Positions 17,665 to 26,685 of a stretch of 64,000 nucleotides of DNA are shown piece after piece (within the stretch, counting starts at the first letter, position 1; each line of letters starts with the position of its first letter). The stretch spans positions 1 to 64,000 of the forward strand of contig NZ_MZGS01000020.1 in the NCBI RefSeq assembly GCF_003111625.1. Direction: 5' to 3'. The notes below the pieces were generated by a model. The model was not told the DNA's origin. It ran no database searches and was given only the letters and a program-made list of their open reading frames with translations. Origin of the DNA: Methanobrevibacter thaueri. GTDB lineage: Archaea; Methanobacteriota; Methanobacteria; Methanobacteriales; Methanobacteriaceae. The translations under genes were made by a program, and so were the position numbers.

Positions 17665-19131
17665 ATGCTAAACATTACCACTTTTTTAGATGCGAATTCA
17701 AAAAGATTGGATAAGAACGTATTATACAACCCAACAACCGGGGCTAAATACAATTCCGAAGAGCTCCTATCAATAGTTTCCGAAATCGCAAGACAATTGA
17801 AAGATTTGGGAATAAACAAAGGAGACCGTGTTTTAATATACCTGAAAAACTCAGAGGAATACCTATTATCACTTTTTGCAATCTGGAGAATAGGTGCAAT
17901 AGCCATTCCGACAAATAGGGTAATGACAGTTAGCGAACTCGAATACATCATTGACGACGCAAAAGCAATATTGATGATAACCGATGATGAAGCCCCAACC
18001 CTTGATATTGGCACTTACATACCAAAAAATATTTCCCAATACAAGAACTGTGAAGTGTTGCCTGCTGAGAATACCGATTGGGATGACTTATGCCAGCTCC
18101 AATACACTTCAGGAACAACCGGAAAGCCAAAAGGAGCTATGCTAACCCATGGAAACTATTTCACAGCAATACACAATGAATGTGATGTTCTGACCCTAAA
18201 ACAGGATGACGTGTTCCTTGGCATTTATCCGATGGCTCACGTTGGACTGTCATGGGCAATAGCCGCACTCAGGGCCGCTGCCTATTACATTTTAATCGAA
18301 CAGTTTAATTTGGATGAATACCTGGACTTATGTGAAAACGAAAAAGTGACTGTTTTGACAGGAATGCCCCCAGTGATACATTCCCTAACCACAATCAATG
18401 CCCAAAAACAATTGAAAACAGTCCGTGAAATCATTTCCGGTGGAGGACCACTGCATAAGAAGATATGGAAGGATTTCCACCAAACATATAGAATTCCGAT
18501 TATCAACGCTTATGGATTATCCGAAACAATCGTGATAGGAACCGGAACAGTCATAAGGCCTGAAGACTATCGTGAAGCGGATCGTTTTGAAAGTGTCGGC
18601 CATCCGGTTTGCTTTTCAGAAGTGAAAATCGTTGATGAGGATGACTCCAACAAGACATTGCCTGAATATGAACAGGGTGAAATTGCACTTAGAGGCCCTG
18701 CAGTTGCAAAAGGATATTGGGGCAATGAGGAAAAAACCAAATCAGCATTTCTAGATGACGGATGGTTTTTAACAGGAGATATCGGATATCTTGATGAGGA
18801 TAACCGTTTATTCATCACTGACAGGAAAAAGGACATGATAGTGATGAGCGGATGGAAAATCTATCCAACAGAAGTGGAAGAGGTCCTAATAAAATATCCT
18901 GCAGTTAAGGAAATAGCTATTTTTAGTATCAATGATTGCCACAGGGGAGAAATACCTGTTGCTGCAGTCGTTTGGGAAAATGAGTCTGACGATGAGGGAT
19001 TAATCAGTTATGCCCGTGAGAATCTCTCAAGATACAAGGTTCCGAAAAAGATATTTGCTCTTGATGAACTTCCAAGGGTGAATGGCTGGAAATTGCTTAG
19101 AAGAGAATTGAGAACCATGTTTAAAATCTAA
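17665..19131 (+). CDS. AMP-forming acyl-CoA synthetase-like (ANL superfamily) enzyme
   Basis: The 488-residue protein has the adenylation loop 'LQYTSGTTGKPKGAMLTHGN', the 'YGLSE' motif, 'TGDIGYLDEDNRLFITDRKKDMIVMSGWKIYPTEVEEVL' with the hinge, and the C-terminal catalytic-Lys region 'RVNGWKLLRREL', which differs somewhat from the usual 'PRTxxGKI' form. Family members activate carboxylic acids with ATP and transfer them to CoA. The acid used is unknown; coupling to a LeuB/AksF-type enzyme hints at an organic-acid pathway. The Shine-Dalgarno AAGGAG lies inside the end of the upstream gene. Confidence 0.82.
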   Translation: MLNITTFLDANSKRLDKNVLYNPTTGAKYNSEELLSIVSEIARQLKDLGINKGDRVLIYLKNSEEYLLSLFAIWRIGAIAIPTNRVMTVSELEYIIDDAKAILMITDDEAPTLDIGTYIPKNISQYKNCEVLPAENTDWDDLCQLQYTSGTTGKPKGAMLTHGNYFTAIHNECDVLTLKQDDVFLGIYPMAHVGLSWAIAALRAAAYYILIEQFNLDEYLDLCENEKVTVLTGMPPVIHSLTTINAQKQLKTVREIISGGGPLHKKIWKDFHQTYRIPIINAYGLSETIVIGTGTVIRPEDYREADRFESVGHPVCFSEVKIVDEDDSNKTLPEYEQGEIALRGPAVAKGYWGNEEKTKSAFLDDGWFLTGDIGYLDEDNRLFITDRKKDMIVMSGWKIYPTEVEEVLIKYPAVKEIAIFSINDCHRGEIPVAAVVWENESDDEGLISYARENLSRYKVPKKIFALDELPRVNGWKLLRRELRTMFKI

Positions 19132-19165
19132 AAAAAGTAAAATTTAGAATAAAGATTAATAATCT

Positions 19166-20029
19166 CTATTCAAAAATCATTGTTCCAATTCCATCAGTTG
19201 TGAAGATTTCTAAAAGCAATGAGTGTTTTTTACGTCCGTCAATAATGTGACATGACTTAACACCGTTTTCGATAGCTTTAACACAGGTTTCTATTTTTGG
19301 AATCATTCCGCCTGAAATAACGCCATCTTCAATTAGTTTTGGAACTTCTGAAATACGGATTTTTTGAATCAGGGAATCAGGATCGTTAGGATCTCTTAAA
19401 ACGCCTGGAACGTCTGTCAATATGATTAATTTTTCAGCATCGATTGCACTTGCAACCTCACCCGCAGCAGTATCCGCATTTAGATTCAGACTGTTTCCAT
19501 CCTCATCGATACCTACAGGAGATATCACTGGAATGTAATCATTCTCAATGAACATTTCAAGCAGGTCGGTATTTACACAGTCGACTTCTCCAACAAGCCC
19601 CAAATCAACAATTTCCTCATCGATTTTACTTGCTCCTTTTTTATGTGCAAATATTAGGCTGGAGTCCTTTCCGGATAGGCTTATTGCCTCACCATCATGT
19701 TTAATGAGTTCTGATACGATTTCTGTAGATATTTTACCAACCAATACCATTTCAATGATTTCCATGGTTTCTTCATCTGTCACTCTCAATCCTTTGATGA
19801 ATTTTGGTTCTTTTCCTAGCTTATCCATTGATCTTGAAATTTCTGGACCTCCACCATGTACGATTAATGGTTTCATTCCTACATATTTGAGTAATACTGT
19901 ATCGCGAGCTGTGGAGGACTTCGCTTCATCATCTACCATCGCGTGTCCGCCATATTTAATTAAAATCTTTTTATCATGAAACTTTTTAATGTATGGTAAA
20001 GCTTCAATTAAAACATCAATATCTTTCAT
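19166..20029 (-). CDS. argB: acetylglutamate kinase
   Basis: ArgB phosphorylates N-acetylglutamate in arginine synthesis. The 287-residue protein belongs to the amino-acid kinase fold and shows 'LIKYGGHAM', the '[18 protein letters not shown]' substrate loop, '[16 protein letters not shown]' and '[21 protein letters not shown]', all typical of ArgB. GTGAT precedes the ATG. It is convergent with the acyl-CoA synthetase-like gene. ArgJ, which works in the same pathway, is 7 kb away on the same strand. Confidence 0.96.
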   Translation of the reverse strand: MKDIDVLIEALPYIKKFHDKKILIKYGGHAMVDDEAKSSTARDTVLLKYVGMKPLIVHGGGPEISRSMDKLGKEPKFIKGLRVTDEETMEIIEMVLVGKISTEIVSELIKHDGEAISLSGKDSSLIFAHKKGASKIDEEIVDLGLVGEVDCVNTDLLEMFIENDYIPVISPVGIDEDGNSLNLNADTAAGEVASAIDAEKLIILTDVPGVLRDPNDPDSLIQKIRISEVPKLIEDGVISGGMIPKIETCVKAIENGVKSCHIIDGRKKHSLLLEIFTTDGIGTMIFE

Positions 20030-20129
20030 TTTATCACTACAATTAATATTTAATTTAATTGTTTATAAGTGTTTAAGTAAAAAATCCATTGCTATACAAT
20101 TTAAATATCTTTAAAATATAATCATTATT

Positions 20130-20807
20130 ATGTCTGAGATGAATGAAATTAAAAATTACTTGATGAGCTTGGGCGCCAGCAAGGTCGGTTTTGCAGATAT
20201 TGACGGGCTGGCCAGTGATTTGATAGATTTACCCAATGGAATCAGTCTTGTTTTAAAGCTTCCAAGGGAGACCATCGAATATCTTTATGAGGAGGATTAT
20301 GAGGCCTACTGGAAGTCTTTTCACTACCAGATAGGACAATTGACCAAAATATCCCATAAAGGTGAAAGATACATTAAGGATTTGGGTTACAATGCATTTG
20401 CCCTCACAATGAAACGGAACGAATGCGACATGGAAAAATTGCTCAGCATACTTCCGTATAAGACCATTGCCACCAAGTCAGGGCTTGGCTGGATTGGCAG
20501 GTCCGCACTATTTGTTACACCGGAATACGGGTCTGCGGTTGCCCTCGGAGCCATCCTAACCGACATGCCTCTTGAATTCGGAACCCCAATTACCGATTCA
20601 GAGTGTGATGATTGCACAAATTGCCAGGACGCATGTCCGGTAAATGCGATAAACCCTCAAAAATGGAACGACCGGTTAAATCGTGAGGACCTCATAGACA
20701 TTGAGACCTGTGCTGAGTATATAATCGACCAGTATAAGGCGGGCCTTGGCTGCACAAAATGCATGAGCGAGTGCAAGCTCACTCAAAAATATCTAAAAAA
20801 TGAGTAA
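20130..20807 (+). CDS. QueG-like 4Fe-4S double-cluster protein
   Basis: This 225-residue protein resembles epoxyqueuosine reductase-type proteins. The N-terminal region ends in 'ATKSGLGWIGRSALFVTPEYGSAVALGAILTDMPLE', followed by a double [4Fe-4S] domain with CDDCTNCQDACP and, near the C-terminus, CTKCMSEC. At 225 residues it is much shorter than QueG (about 380) and lacks the C-terminal HEAT-like extension, so a different reductase role is likely. No Shine-Dalgarno is seen; an A/T-rich box about 25 nt upstream suggests leaderless translation. Confidence 0.78.
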   Translation: MSEMNEIKNYLMSLGASKVGFADIDGLASDLIDLPNGISLVLKLPRETIEYLYEEDYEAYWKSFHYQIGQLTKISHKGERYIKDLGYNAFALTMKRNECDMEKLLSILPYKTIATKSGLGWIGRSALFVTPEYGSAVALGAILTDMPLEFGTPITDSECDDCTNCQDACPVNAINPQKWNDRLNREDLIDIETCAEYIIDQYKAGLGCTKCMSECKLTQKYLKNE

Positions 20808-20829
20808 ATGAGCATTTAGATGCCCATTT
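20806..20829. terminator. convergent hairpin terminator
   Basis: AAATGAGCAT (20806-20815) and ATGCCCATTT (20820-20829) form a 10-bp stem with one mismatch, spanning the stop codons of the QueG-like gene and the oppositely oriented small gene. On the plus strand it is followed by a short U-rich run. Confidence 0.5.
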
Positions 20830-21064
20830 TAAATTTGAATCTGTATTCCTGATTGACGATTTCCATTCCTTCAAATGATCCGTCTAAAATTTCTGCCACT
20901 TTCTGCAAGTCACTTGCGGTTATTTCACTACCGTTTGCGATTGGTGAGAAAAAGGTAATCTCATCATCGGTTATTAGGTAGTTTAGAAGTTTTGTGTTTT
21001 CTTTTTGGTATTTTTCGACAATTTCTAAGATTTTTTCTTCAGTTTCTTTATCTAAGTTTGCCAT
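20816..21064 (-). CDS. small conserved hypothetical protein
   Basis: This 82-residue protein starts with a helical, charged region ('MANLDKETEEKILEIVEKYQKEN') and ends with a beta-strand-rich segment. No known motif is visible. A good AAGGTGAT ribosome binding site lies just before the ATG, which supports a real gene. It stands alone, convergent with the QueG-like gene. Confidence 0.7.
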   Translation of the reverse strand: MANLDKETEEKILEIVEKYQKENTKLLNYLITDDEITFFSPIANGSEITASDLQKVAEILDGSFEGMEIVNQEYRFKFKMGI

Positions 21065-21222
21065 AATATCACCTTAAAAAATACTTAATCATGGAAGTAT
21101 TTAAATTTTTTCAATTGAATCTACATATTAACAGTTAAGAAATAACTTTATTGTCATTGAATGAATAATATTAAAAAATTGGTTCAATAAAACATTGACA
21201 ATTACACTAAAGTATAAAATAA

Positions 21223-21822
21223 TTAATGAGAATTGTTATTTAAAAGAAGAAAAATTCCTGTCAAGAAACTCCACACAATCAATGGGTAAACCGAAAGCCT
21301 CTCATAGACTGGCATGTAGATGCTGCCCATGCTGAAAAACATAATCCAAAATGCGGCCAGACCGATTATCCCCAAAATCAGTGTGGCCTTTTGATATTTT
21401 CCAAAATCCTCCATGGATCTTGAAATCAGCACCAGGAGAATGTTACCTCCCAGAATTGCCATAACTGCACCCATTGCATGATAACCGAGGGTTAATGGGT
21501 TTCCGCCATGAATCAAACCAACGACAATGACCCCAATAGAGGTTATAAATGTAAAAATAGAAATTATAATGTTATTTTTGACAATGAAATCTTTAAATTT
21601 GTAGAAAACAGCAAAAAGCAATGCCAATCCTATCAGGATAAATGCGGAATTCATTAGCCAAAACAGTGGTGAGTTGCCGTTGGGAATTCCCAGTTCTGAA
21701 ATGGTGTGGAAAACATAAGTATTGAAAATGGAAGCGTTGAAAAAAGTTGCGGAAATGGCTTCAGCTATGAGATAGTACAGACTACCTATCAAAAGGACTA
21801 TTCCTGCAACTTTGGGCTTCAT
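21223..21822 (-). CDS. DUF998 family membrane protein
   Basis: The 199-residue protein has about six hydrophobic segments and the DUF998 pattern: an early helix 'GIVLLIGSLYYLIAEAI', then 'FHTISELGIPNGNSPLFWLMNSAFILIG', and a 'HGGNPLTLGYHAMGAVMAILGGN' loop. Function is unknown. Its ATG overlaps the stop codon of the SAP-domain gene by one base (TAATG), so the two are translationally coupled, an unexpected pairing of a membrane protein with a likely nucleic acid-binding protein. Confidence 0.82.
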   Translation of the reverse strand: MKPKVAGIVLLIGSLYYLIAEAISATFFNASIFNTYVFHTISELGIPNGNSPLFWLMNSAFILIGLALLFAVFYKFKDFIVKNNIIISIFTFITSIGVIVVGLIHGGNPLTLGYHAMGAVMAILGGNILLVLISRSMEDFGKYQKATLILGIIGLAAFWIMFFSMGSIYMPVYERLSVYPLIVWSFLTGIFLLLNNNSH

Positions 21823-22760
21823 TATTGTATACCGAATTTCTTATTGAAGAACTTCTCCCTGACGTCAAAGTTCAACTCCTCAATGTCAGCGCCGTCGAGA
21901 GCTCTTCTCAATAATTTAAAACAGGTCTTCTTAGGAACTGTTGTGTTTTTGATATGGGACTTGTTCCAGATGTTGTCAAACCTTTTCTTTAAACTGCCCA
22001 TTTTCAGTTTTTCCAAAACATTTCTTAAATTGATGATGTTTGCCTCATCAATTATAACATAGGACGCATATTCCTCTGAGGTTAATGATATAGGATTCAA
22101 TCCAAGTATGAAATGCTGCAGGTCATAATCAAGGAATGATTCATAATCGCCGTCATAGGCAAAAACATGTGCCTTTGCGGACAATGCGAGCCTGAAGACT
22201 ACAAACTGATTGTTGACCAATGCCCTTGAGATGATTTCATCACAGAAATTGTGGGCGGTCTGAATCATGCCTTCGCTTGATCCTTCCACAAAGGTTTCAA
22301 AATCAGTGAAACGGAACTGGACGAGAGCAAACATGTAAAGGTCTATCCATTCATTTTCCTTTAAAAATTCAAGAGCCTTATCGGTTAACTCCAGATTGTC
22401 ATAGGATTTGTCAGCGCTAGCGGATATGTCCAAATTGCTTGCATCTTTTACTTCCTTCAATAGAGGCAAGACCCTTTCCACCAATTCCTGTTTTTTTCCT
22501 GAAACCTTTAAACCGTTTTCCCTCAATATGTCCTTTAGCTCGGAAACGATATATTTCTTGGAAATATACTCTGCAGTTATTTCAACATTGGCGGTTACAT
22601 CCACATCCCCTTTGAGATAGCCCTCATCAACCAAATAGTTAATGCATTCTTCAGCTGATGAGAAAGTTCCGAATTGACCTTCGTTTAAAATATCCTCAAG
22701 TTCATAACCGTTGTTTAAAAAATTTAAAACATTGAATACTTCTAATTTTTGTTCACTCAC
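21822..22760 (-). CDS. SAP domain-containing protein
   Basis: The 312-residue protein has a SAP motif (about 70-105, 'YIVSELKDILRENGLKVSGKKQELVERVLPLL'), a 35-residue helix-loop-helix that usually binds DNA. The N-terminal part may hold a small wHTH-like region. The remainder (about 120-312) is helical and unrecognised. Start is GTG at 22760 with AAGGTG upstream. It is coupled to the DUF998 gene. A role in chromatin or nucleic-acid handling is inferred only from SAP. Confidence 0.78.
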   Translation of the reverse strand: MSEQKLEVFNVLNFLNNGYELEDILNEGQFGTFSSAEECINYLVDEGYLKGDVDVTANVEITAEYISKKYIVSELKDILRENGLKVSGKKQELVERVLPLLKEVKDASNLDISASADKSYDNLELTDKALEFLKENEWIDLYMFALVQFRFTDFETFVEGSSEGMIQTAHNFCDEIISRALVNNQFVVFRLALSAKAHVFAYDGDYESFLDYDLQHFILGLNPISLTSEEYASYVIIDEANIINLRNVLEKLKMGSLKKRFDNIWNKSHIKNTTVPKKTCFKLLRRALDGADIEELNFDVREKFFNKKFGIQ

Positions 22761-22936
22761 TTAAACACCTTTTTAAAATTCATTTGCAATATTGTGAAAT
22801 TGCCAAATGCAATAAATAAAATTGAAATATATTGGAATAATATTTATGCCAATCTCAAATATTATTATTTTATATTTTAGTTAATTTAATATTTTGCTTA
22901 TATCAATTGTTAAAATCTGGAAAAAAGAGAAAAATA

Positions 22937-23194
22937 TTATGGATTGCACGCTTCATCGGCCGCACCCATAACAACACTAACCTCATCGGATAAGTTGATT
23001 TCGGAAATTCTCTTATCGGAGTCATACTTGGCAGTGTAATATGCCTGTGCAAAATTCATTGTAACAAATATTACCTCTTTGAAATCAATTATGAAATCAT
23101 CCTTTGGAATCTTATTCAAAATATCGATTAATTCTGTTGCATCTTCACTGGATTCTAAATGAGAGCCGAATTCCGCTCCTAAATTAATCATCAT
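22937..23194 (-). CDS. STAS-like (DUF4325-type) small protein
   Basis: The 85-residue protein fits the DUF4325 STAS-like pattern: a short N-terminal strand with 'LGAEFGSHLESSEDATELIDILNKI', then 'DFIIDFKEVIFVTMNFAQAYYTAKY', where an Asp-Phe strand is followed by a hydroxyl residue near a Phe-Ala helix start. Such domains often act as small regulatory or antitoxin-like modules. The ATG at 23194 has AGGTGTT upstream; an earlier GTG at 23203 overlaps that site. Confidence 0.68.
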   Translation of the reverse strand: MMINLGAEFGSHLESSEDATELIDILNKIPKDDFIIDFKEVIFVTMNFAQAYYTAKYDSDKRISEINLSDEVSVVMGAADEACNP

Positions 23195-23242
23195 AATTAA
23201 CACCTAATATTAATATTTAAAATTCAACATATATTAAAATAT

Positions 23243-23407
23243 ATGAAGTGCCCTTATTGTGAGCGGGAATTGGTTAAGGTATTTCATGGAAAGCCTAACG
23301 AAGAGCTTGCCATTGAATCCCTGGACAATCCTGTAATAATCGGAAACTGTTGCAGCAGCGAGTACAATTATTATTGTGAAAATTGCGATGAATTTTTCAA
23401 TTTATAA
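23243..23407 (+). CDS. 54-residue zinc-ribbon protein
   Basis: An ATG at 23243 opens a 54-codon frame, beginning MKCPYCEREL and ending YYCENCDEFFNL, with CPYC and CENC pairs about 38 residues apart, plus an additional CC in the middle. The spacing suggests a zinc ribbon. The start is divergent from the STAS-like gene with a 48-nt gap, so leaderless translation is plausible. Coding is supported by the paired cysteine motifs rather than by length. Confidence 0.72.
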   Translation: MKCPYCERELVKVFHGKPNEELAIESLDNPVIIGNCCSSEYNYYCENCDEFFNL

Positions 23408-23580
23408 CCCTTAAACCCTATTTTTCATACACAATCAATTAAACATTGAAAATGAAAAATTCATATCTCCTTTTAAAATTGATTTAAACGATGAATATTG
23501 CTTTAATTTATAACTAACCATTTTATAAACAATTAATACCAATATACAAAATACAAATTAAATTTTAGAAGGTTAAAAGT

Positions 23581-24108
23581 ATGAATGAAGAATATTTAGA
23601 ATTAAGAAAAGAACTGATTAGGAAAACGTTCAAGGACAAAAGAAAGATTAAATGCCGCACACCCGAAGACGTAAGGATGCTTGACGATGATGTGTATCCT
23701 GGTGGCGAGATTTTCACAACCGAAGATGGGGAGTTCATAGATCTGGAATTCCAAATAAATGACTTTGATGAGGTTGAACTGGCCAAATATGTCGGATTTG
23801 CAGAAAGTTTATATGAAAAACACCACAAGAAAATTTCAATCTACATAATATGTCCAAAAAACATTGACGTTTACGTCAAGGAGTTGCCCATCAAGTCAAA
23901 GGCAGATTTCACAATCAAGCTGTACTGCTCACAGGAGGATCCGTGCAGGATAATCCTCGACATAATAAATGAGAAAATAAAATCAAAACAGCCACTTGAC
24001 AGTGAGGATATAAGAATCGTTGAAATGCTTCCTGAAATGTGTGAAAAAAAGGACAGGATGTATTATAGAGTGGAATCACTGAAAATACTCAATAGATATG
24101 TAACCTGA
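23581..24108 (+). CDS. PD-(D/E)XK nuclease-like (Rpn/transposase-type) protein
   Basis: This 175-residue protein has 'GEFIDLEFQI' (50-59), a D-x-E-x-Q core like that in Rpn recombination-promoting nucleases and the related PD-(D/E)XK transposase-like family. A helix with a conserved Tyr (KYVGFAESLYEK) and a strand 'KISIYIICPKN' follow, as in those families. The C-terminal 'PLDSEDIRIVEMLPEM' segment also fits. The acidic residue that should precede the core may be within 'DDDVYPGGE' (35-43). The assignment is remote. It abuts the TarJ-like gene end to end (24108/24109). Confidence 0.6.
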   Translation: MNEEYLELRKELIRKTFKDKRKIKCRTPEDVRMLDDDVYPGGEIFTTEDGEFIDLEFQINDFDEVELAKYVGFAESLYEKHHKKISIYIICPKNIDVYVKELPIKSKADFTIKLYCSQEDPCRIILDIINEKIKSKQPLDSEDIRIVEMLPEMCEKKDRMYYRVESLKILNRYVT

Positions 24109-25125
24109 TTATTTGTTCCATTTAAGGATGGTTTTTCCAAACTGTGAAATATAATCCTTATCGAATGCCTCTTTCAAGTCATTCAATGAGTTTATTTCAC
24201 AAACGTTTGTAATGAGCTTCTCTAGATTTTCAAACAATTGAGGATTTTGTTTGAGGGTCTCGACAACACCAATGAAATCTTCCCTTTCGGATCGGCTGTT
24301 TCCCTGGATTGTCAATCCCTTCTCCAGCACCATACGAGTATTGATTGGTATCGGATATTCGCTGACGCCAAAGAGGTTTATTGTTCCTTGCGGATTGATC
24401 AGATCAATGATTTGCTCAATGGCTGACTGTGATGCGCTTGAACCAACGCATTCAAAAGCATGATCTATTTTCAAATCATCAGGAACGTTATGAATCTGGT
24501 AAATCTCATCTGCAAATGAGAACAGGTTTAGGTTTTCCAGATGCTTTCCGAATGCGATTATTCTGGATTCCGGGAATTTCTCCTTTAAAAGCAATGTGGT
24601 GATGAAACCTAGGTTTCCATCTCCCCAAACGCCTAATGTGTCCTTTGGAGTTATTGCAATTTCTGAGAACTTTGAAATGCCCTGGTAAGCAACGGAAATC
24701 AATTCAATGAATGCTGACACGTAAGGGTCGAAGTCCTCAGGAATCATGACAACCCTGTCAGAGTCCAGCTTAATCAAATCGGATGTGAATCCATCGAAAC
24801 CGCTTCCCCTGAATTTTGACTTGTATGAATAATTTGCCCTGCAAACGTCATCTCCTGTTGGGGTGTTTGGAATCATAACAACCTTATCACCGGCCTTGAA
24901 CTCTCCTGAGTCGTCATGGATGACCTCACCGATTCCCTCATGTATCAATGCCATTGGCAGTTTCCTTTCGAGAACCTCAGCTGGCCTTGAGCCCTGATAA
25001 TACCTTTGGTCCGCTTGGCAGATTGACAGGTATAATGGCCTTACTATGACACCATCCAAATCAATTTCATCAATTGACTCCTCGAAGAATTTGGGAGATT
25101 TCAGTCTGTATACGATATTAATCAT
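24109..25125 (-). CDS. tarJ: ribitol-5-phosphate dehydrogenase (TarJ-like)
   Basis: This 338-residue medium-chain alcohol dehydrogenase family member matches TarJ/TarJ' along its length: the start 'MINIVYRLKSPKFFE', 'VRPLYLSICQADQRYYQGSRPAE', 'LPMALIHEGIGEV', 'KVVMIPNTP' and 'FRGSGFDGF' correspond closely to the Bacillus enzyme. TarJ reduces ribulose 5-phosphate to ribitol 5-phosphate with NADPH. The ATG at 25125 follows GAGGAT and is preferred to a TTG at 25137. It overlaps the cytidylyltransferase gene by 8 nt, forming a TarI/TarJ pair for CDP-ribitol. Confidence 0.88.
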   Translation of the reverse strand: MINIVYRLKSPKFFEESIDEIDLDGVIVRPLYLSICQADQRYYQGSRPAEVLERKLPMALIHEGIGEVIHDDSGEFKAGDKVVMIPNTPTGDDVCRANYSYKSKFRGSGFDGFTSDLIKLDSDRVVMIPEDFDPYVSAFIELISVAYQGISKFSEIAITPKDTLGVWGDGNLGFITTLLLKEKFPESRIIAFGKHLENLNLFSFADEIYQIHNVPDDLKIDHAFECVGSSASQSAIEQIIDLINPQGTINLFGVSEYPIPINTRMVLEKGLTIQGNSRSEREDFIGVVETLKQNPQLFENLEKLITNVCEINSLNDLKEAFDKDYISQFGKTILKWNK

Positions 25126-25828
25126 TTTTATCCTCAAGTATTGTATTTGCTAACTTCAAGTCATAGGGGTATGTAATCTTGATATTTGTGACTTCACCAT
25201 TGACTAGATATACATCCTCATCTTTAAGTGTGAAGATTTTGCATGCATCTGTCAGTATACTGGCTTCAGCTTCTGTTAAACTATTGATTAAATTGAAAAG
25301 TTTCTTTATATTGAAGCTCTGTGGAGTTTGGCCTTGATAATAATAATCCCTCACGGGGATGCTTTCGATTGTTGTGCCATTGACGCTTTCAACAATAGTA
25401 TCTGTTGCGGGAATGACAGTGTCGCATGCCCCATATCTTCTTGCAGCTTCAATATTGTCCTTAATGATTCTATGGGTGACGAATGGACGTACGGAGTCAT
25501 GTGTGAGAATTATTGAATCATCATCGATTCCAAAATTTTCTTCAATATACTTGATACTGTTCATCAATGTGTCGTTTCTGGTCTGTCCACCTTCAATGAC
25601 AATGATGTCATCGTTTTTGCCAATGTACTGTTCAATCAAACTATTAGTATGATTTATAAAGTTTTTAGGTGTTAATACAATAGTTTTATCAATATCTTCA
25701 TTAATAACAAATTTTTCAATTGTATGAATTATAACAGGCTTGTTTCCTAAGGTTAAAAACTGTTTAGGAGTGTCGGTTCCACCCATTCTTGAACCAATTC
25801 CGCCTGCCAATATTGCTGCAAAAATCAT
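25118..25828 (-). CDS. tarI: ribitol-5-phosphate cytidylyltransferase (TarI/IspD family)
   Basis: The 236-residue nucleotidyltransferase has the N-terminal 'AAILAGGIGSRMGGTDTPKQFL' CTP loop, 'LTHDSVRPFV' and 'YYQGQTPQSFNIKKL', characteristic of the IspD/TarI family. Archaea make isoprenoids through mevalonate, so IspD activity is not expected, and the overlapping TarJ-like gene points to CDP-ribitol formation. AAGGAG lies well placed before the ATG. CDP-ribitol would feed a surface polyol phosphate or glycan; the acceptor enzymes are not in this window. Confidence 0.88.
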   Translation of the reverse strand: MIFAAILAGGIGSRMGGTDTPKQFLTLGNKPVIIHTIEKFVINEDIDKTIVLTPKNFINHTNSLIEQYIGKNDDIIVIEGGQTRNDTLMNSIKYIEENFGIDDDSIILTHDSVRPFVTHRIIKDNIEAARRYGACDTVIPATDTIVESVNGTTIESIPVRDYYYQGQTPQSFNIKKLFNLINSLTEAEASILTDACKIFTLKDEDVYLVNGEVTNIKITYPYDLKLANTILEDKND

Positions 25829-25935
25829 TTAAAATTACTCCTTTTAAAAATGTGATGTTGAAAATCACAATATCTTAATTATAATAATAATTTTAAAAAA
25901 ATAGTATTTAATTATTTTCAAAAAAATGGATTAAT

Positions 25936-25955
25936 TGGGAACGGAAATATTCCCA
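25936..25955 (-). terminator. terminator after methyltransferase gene
   Basis: TGGGAA (25936-25941) and TTCCCA (25950-25955) form a 6-bp stem downstream of the methyltransferase stop on the minus strand, followed after about 9 nt by a run of seven T. Confidence 0.45.
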
Positions 25956-25968
25956 TTAACAAAAAAAG

Positions 25969-26571
25969 CTAATTTTTCTCAAACATGATTAGATAGTGAG
26001 ACTTGCCCTCAGGGATATCCTCACCGATTTCCTCATTGAGGTAAATCTTCTTTAATCCATGCTTACAGAAAAGCTCTTCAAGATCCTCTGGAGAAGACCT
26101 CATCTTGGTTGGGGGACCATTAGGCACATCCCATGCCTTATAATCCATGATAGCTATCTTACCATCATCAGAGACAATTCTTGCAAGTTCACTGACCGCT
26201 TCATCGAGTTTTCTTGAAGCCTTGAATCCATGGAAAACATTGACAAGCAAGACCACATCAATTGAGGCGTCTTCCACACCAGGAATGCCTTCAGTGATGT
26301 CCGCTTCAATATTTATCAAGTTTTCAACATTGTTTTCCTTTTTGTAGGTTTCCATATCTTCAATAGAGGCATCATAGATGTCCACTGCATAAACAGTTCC
26401 CTTATGATTGTAGTCTTCTAAAACCTTAATTGCATTATGGCCATCTCCACATCCTGCATCCATAAAGGTTTCATCACCTTTCAAATTTAATTCCTGAATA
26501 ATCTCATCAGAATCCAGGAAATTTGCACTTGAAAATCCATGAGCCCTATGTCCATTTTCTGGCATCATCAT
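25969..26571 (-). CDS. class I SAM-dependent methyltransferase
   Basis: The 200-residue protein has motif I 'TFMDAGCGDGHNAIKVLED', a motif II acidic residue in 'VYAVDIYDASIEDM', and 'DVVLLVNVFHGF' as motif IV, the pattern of UbiE/Methyltransf_25 enzymes acting on small molecules. The substrate is unknown. The start is at the first of three ATG codons (26571) after GGTGAAATT; the longer frame upstream has no ribosome binding site. It stands in its own transcription unit. Confidence 0.84.
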   Translation of the reverse strand: MMMPENGHRAHGFSSANFLDSDEIIQELNLKGDETFMDAGCGDGHNAIKVLEDYNHKGTVYAVDIYDASIEDMETYKKENNVENLINIEADITEGIPGVEDASIDVVLLVNVFHGFKASRKLDEAVSELARIVSDDGKIAIMDYKAWDVPNGPPTKMRSSPEDLEELFCKHGLKKIYLNEEIGEDIPEGKSHYLIMFEKN

Positions 26572-26685
26572 AATTTCACCTAATATTAATATATTAAAAA
26601 AATAGTATTTAAGAATTATCAATATGAAAAAACGTATATAACAGTTAAAAATAGTTGAAAATAAGAAAAAAAAGTTATAAGAGGA

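Noticed and set aside
25118-25828. IspD (methylerythritol phosphate cytidylyltransferase) as the function
   Set aside because: Archaea make isoprenoids through mevalonate, and the overlapping TarJ-like gene makes ribitol phosphate the better substrate.
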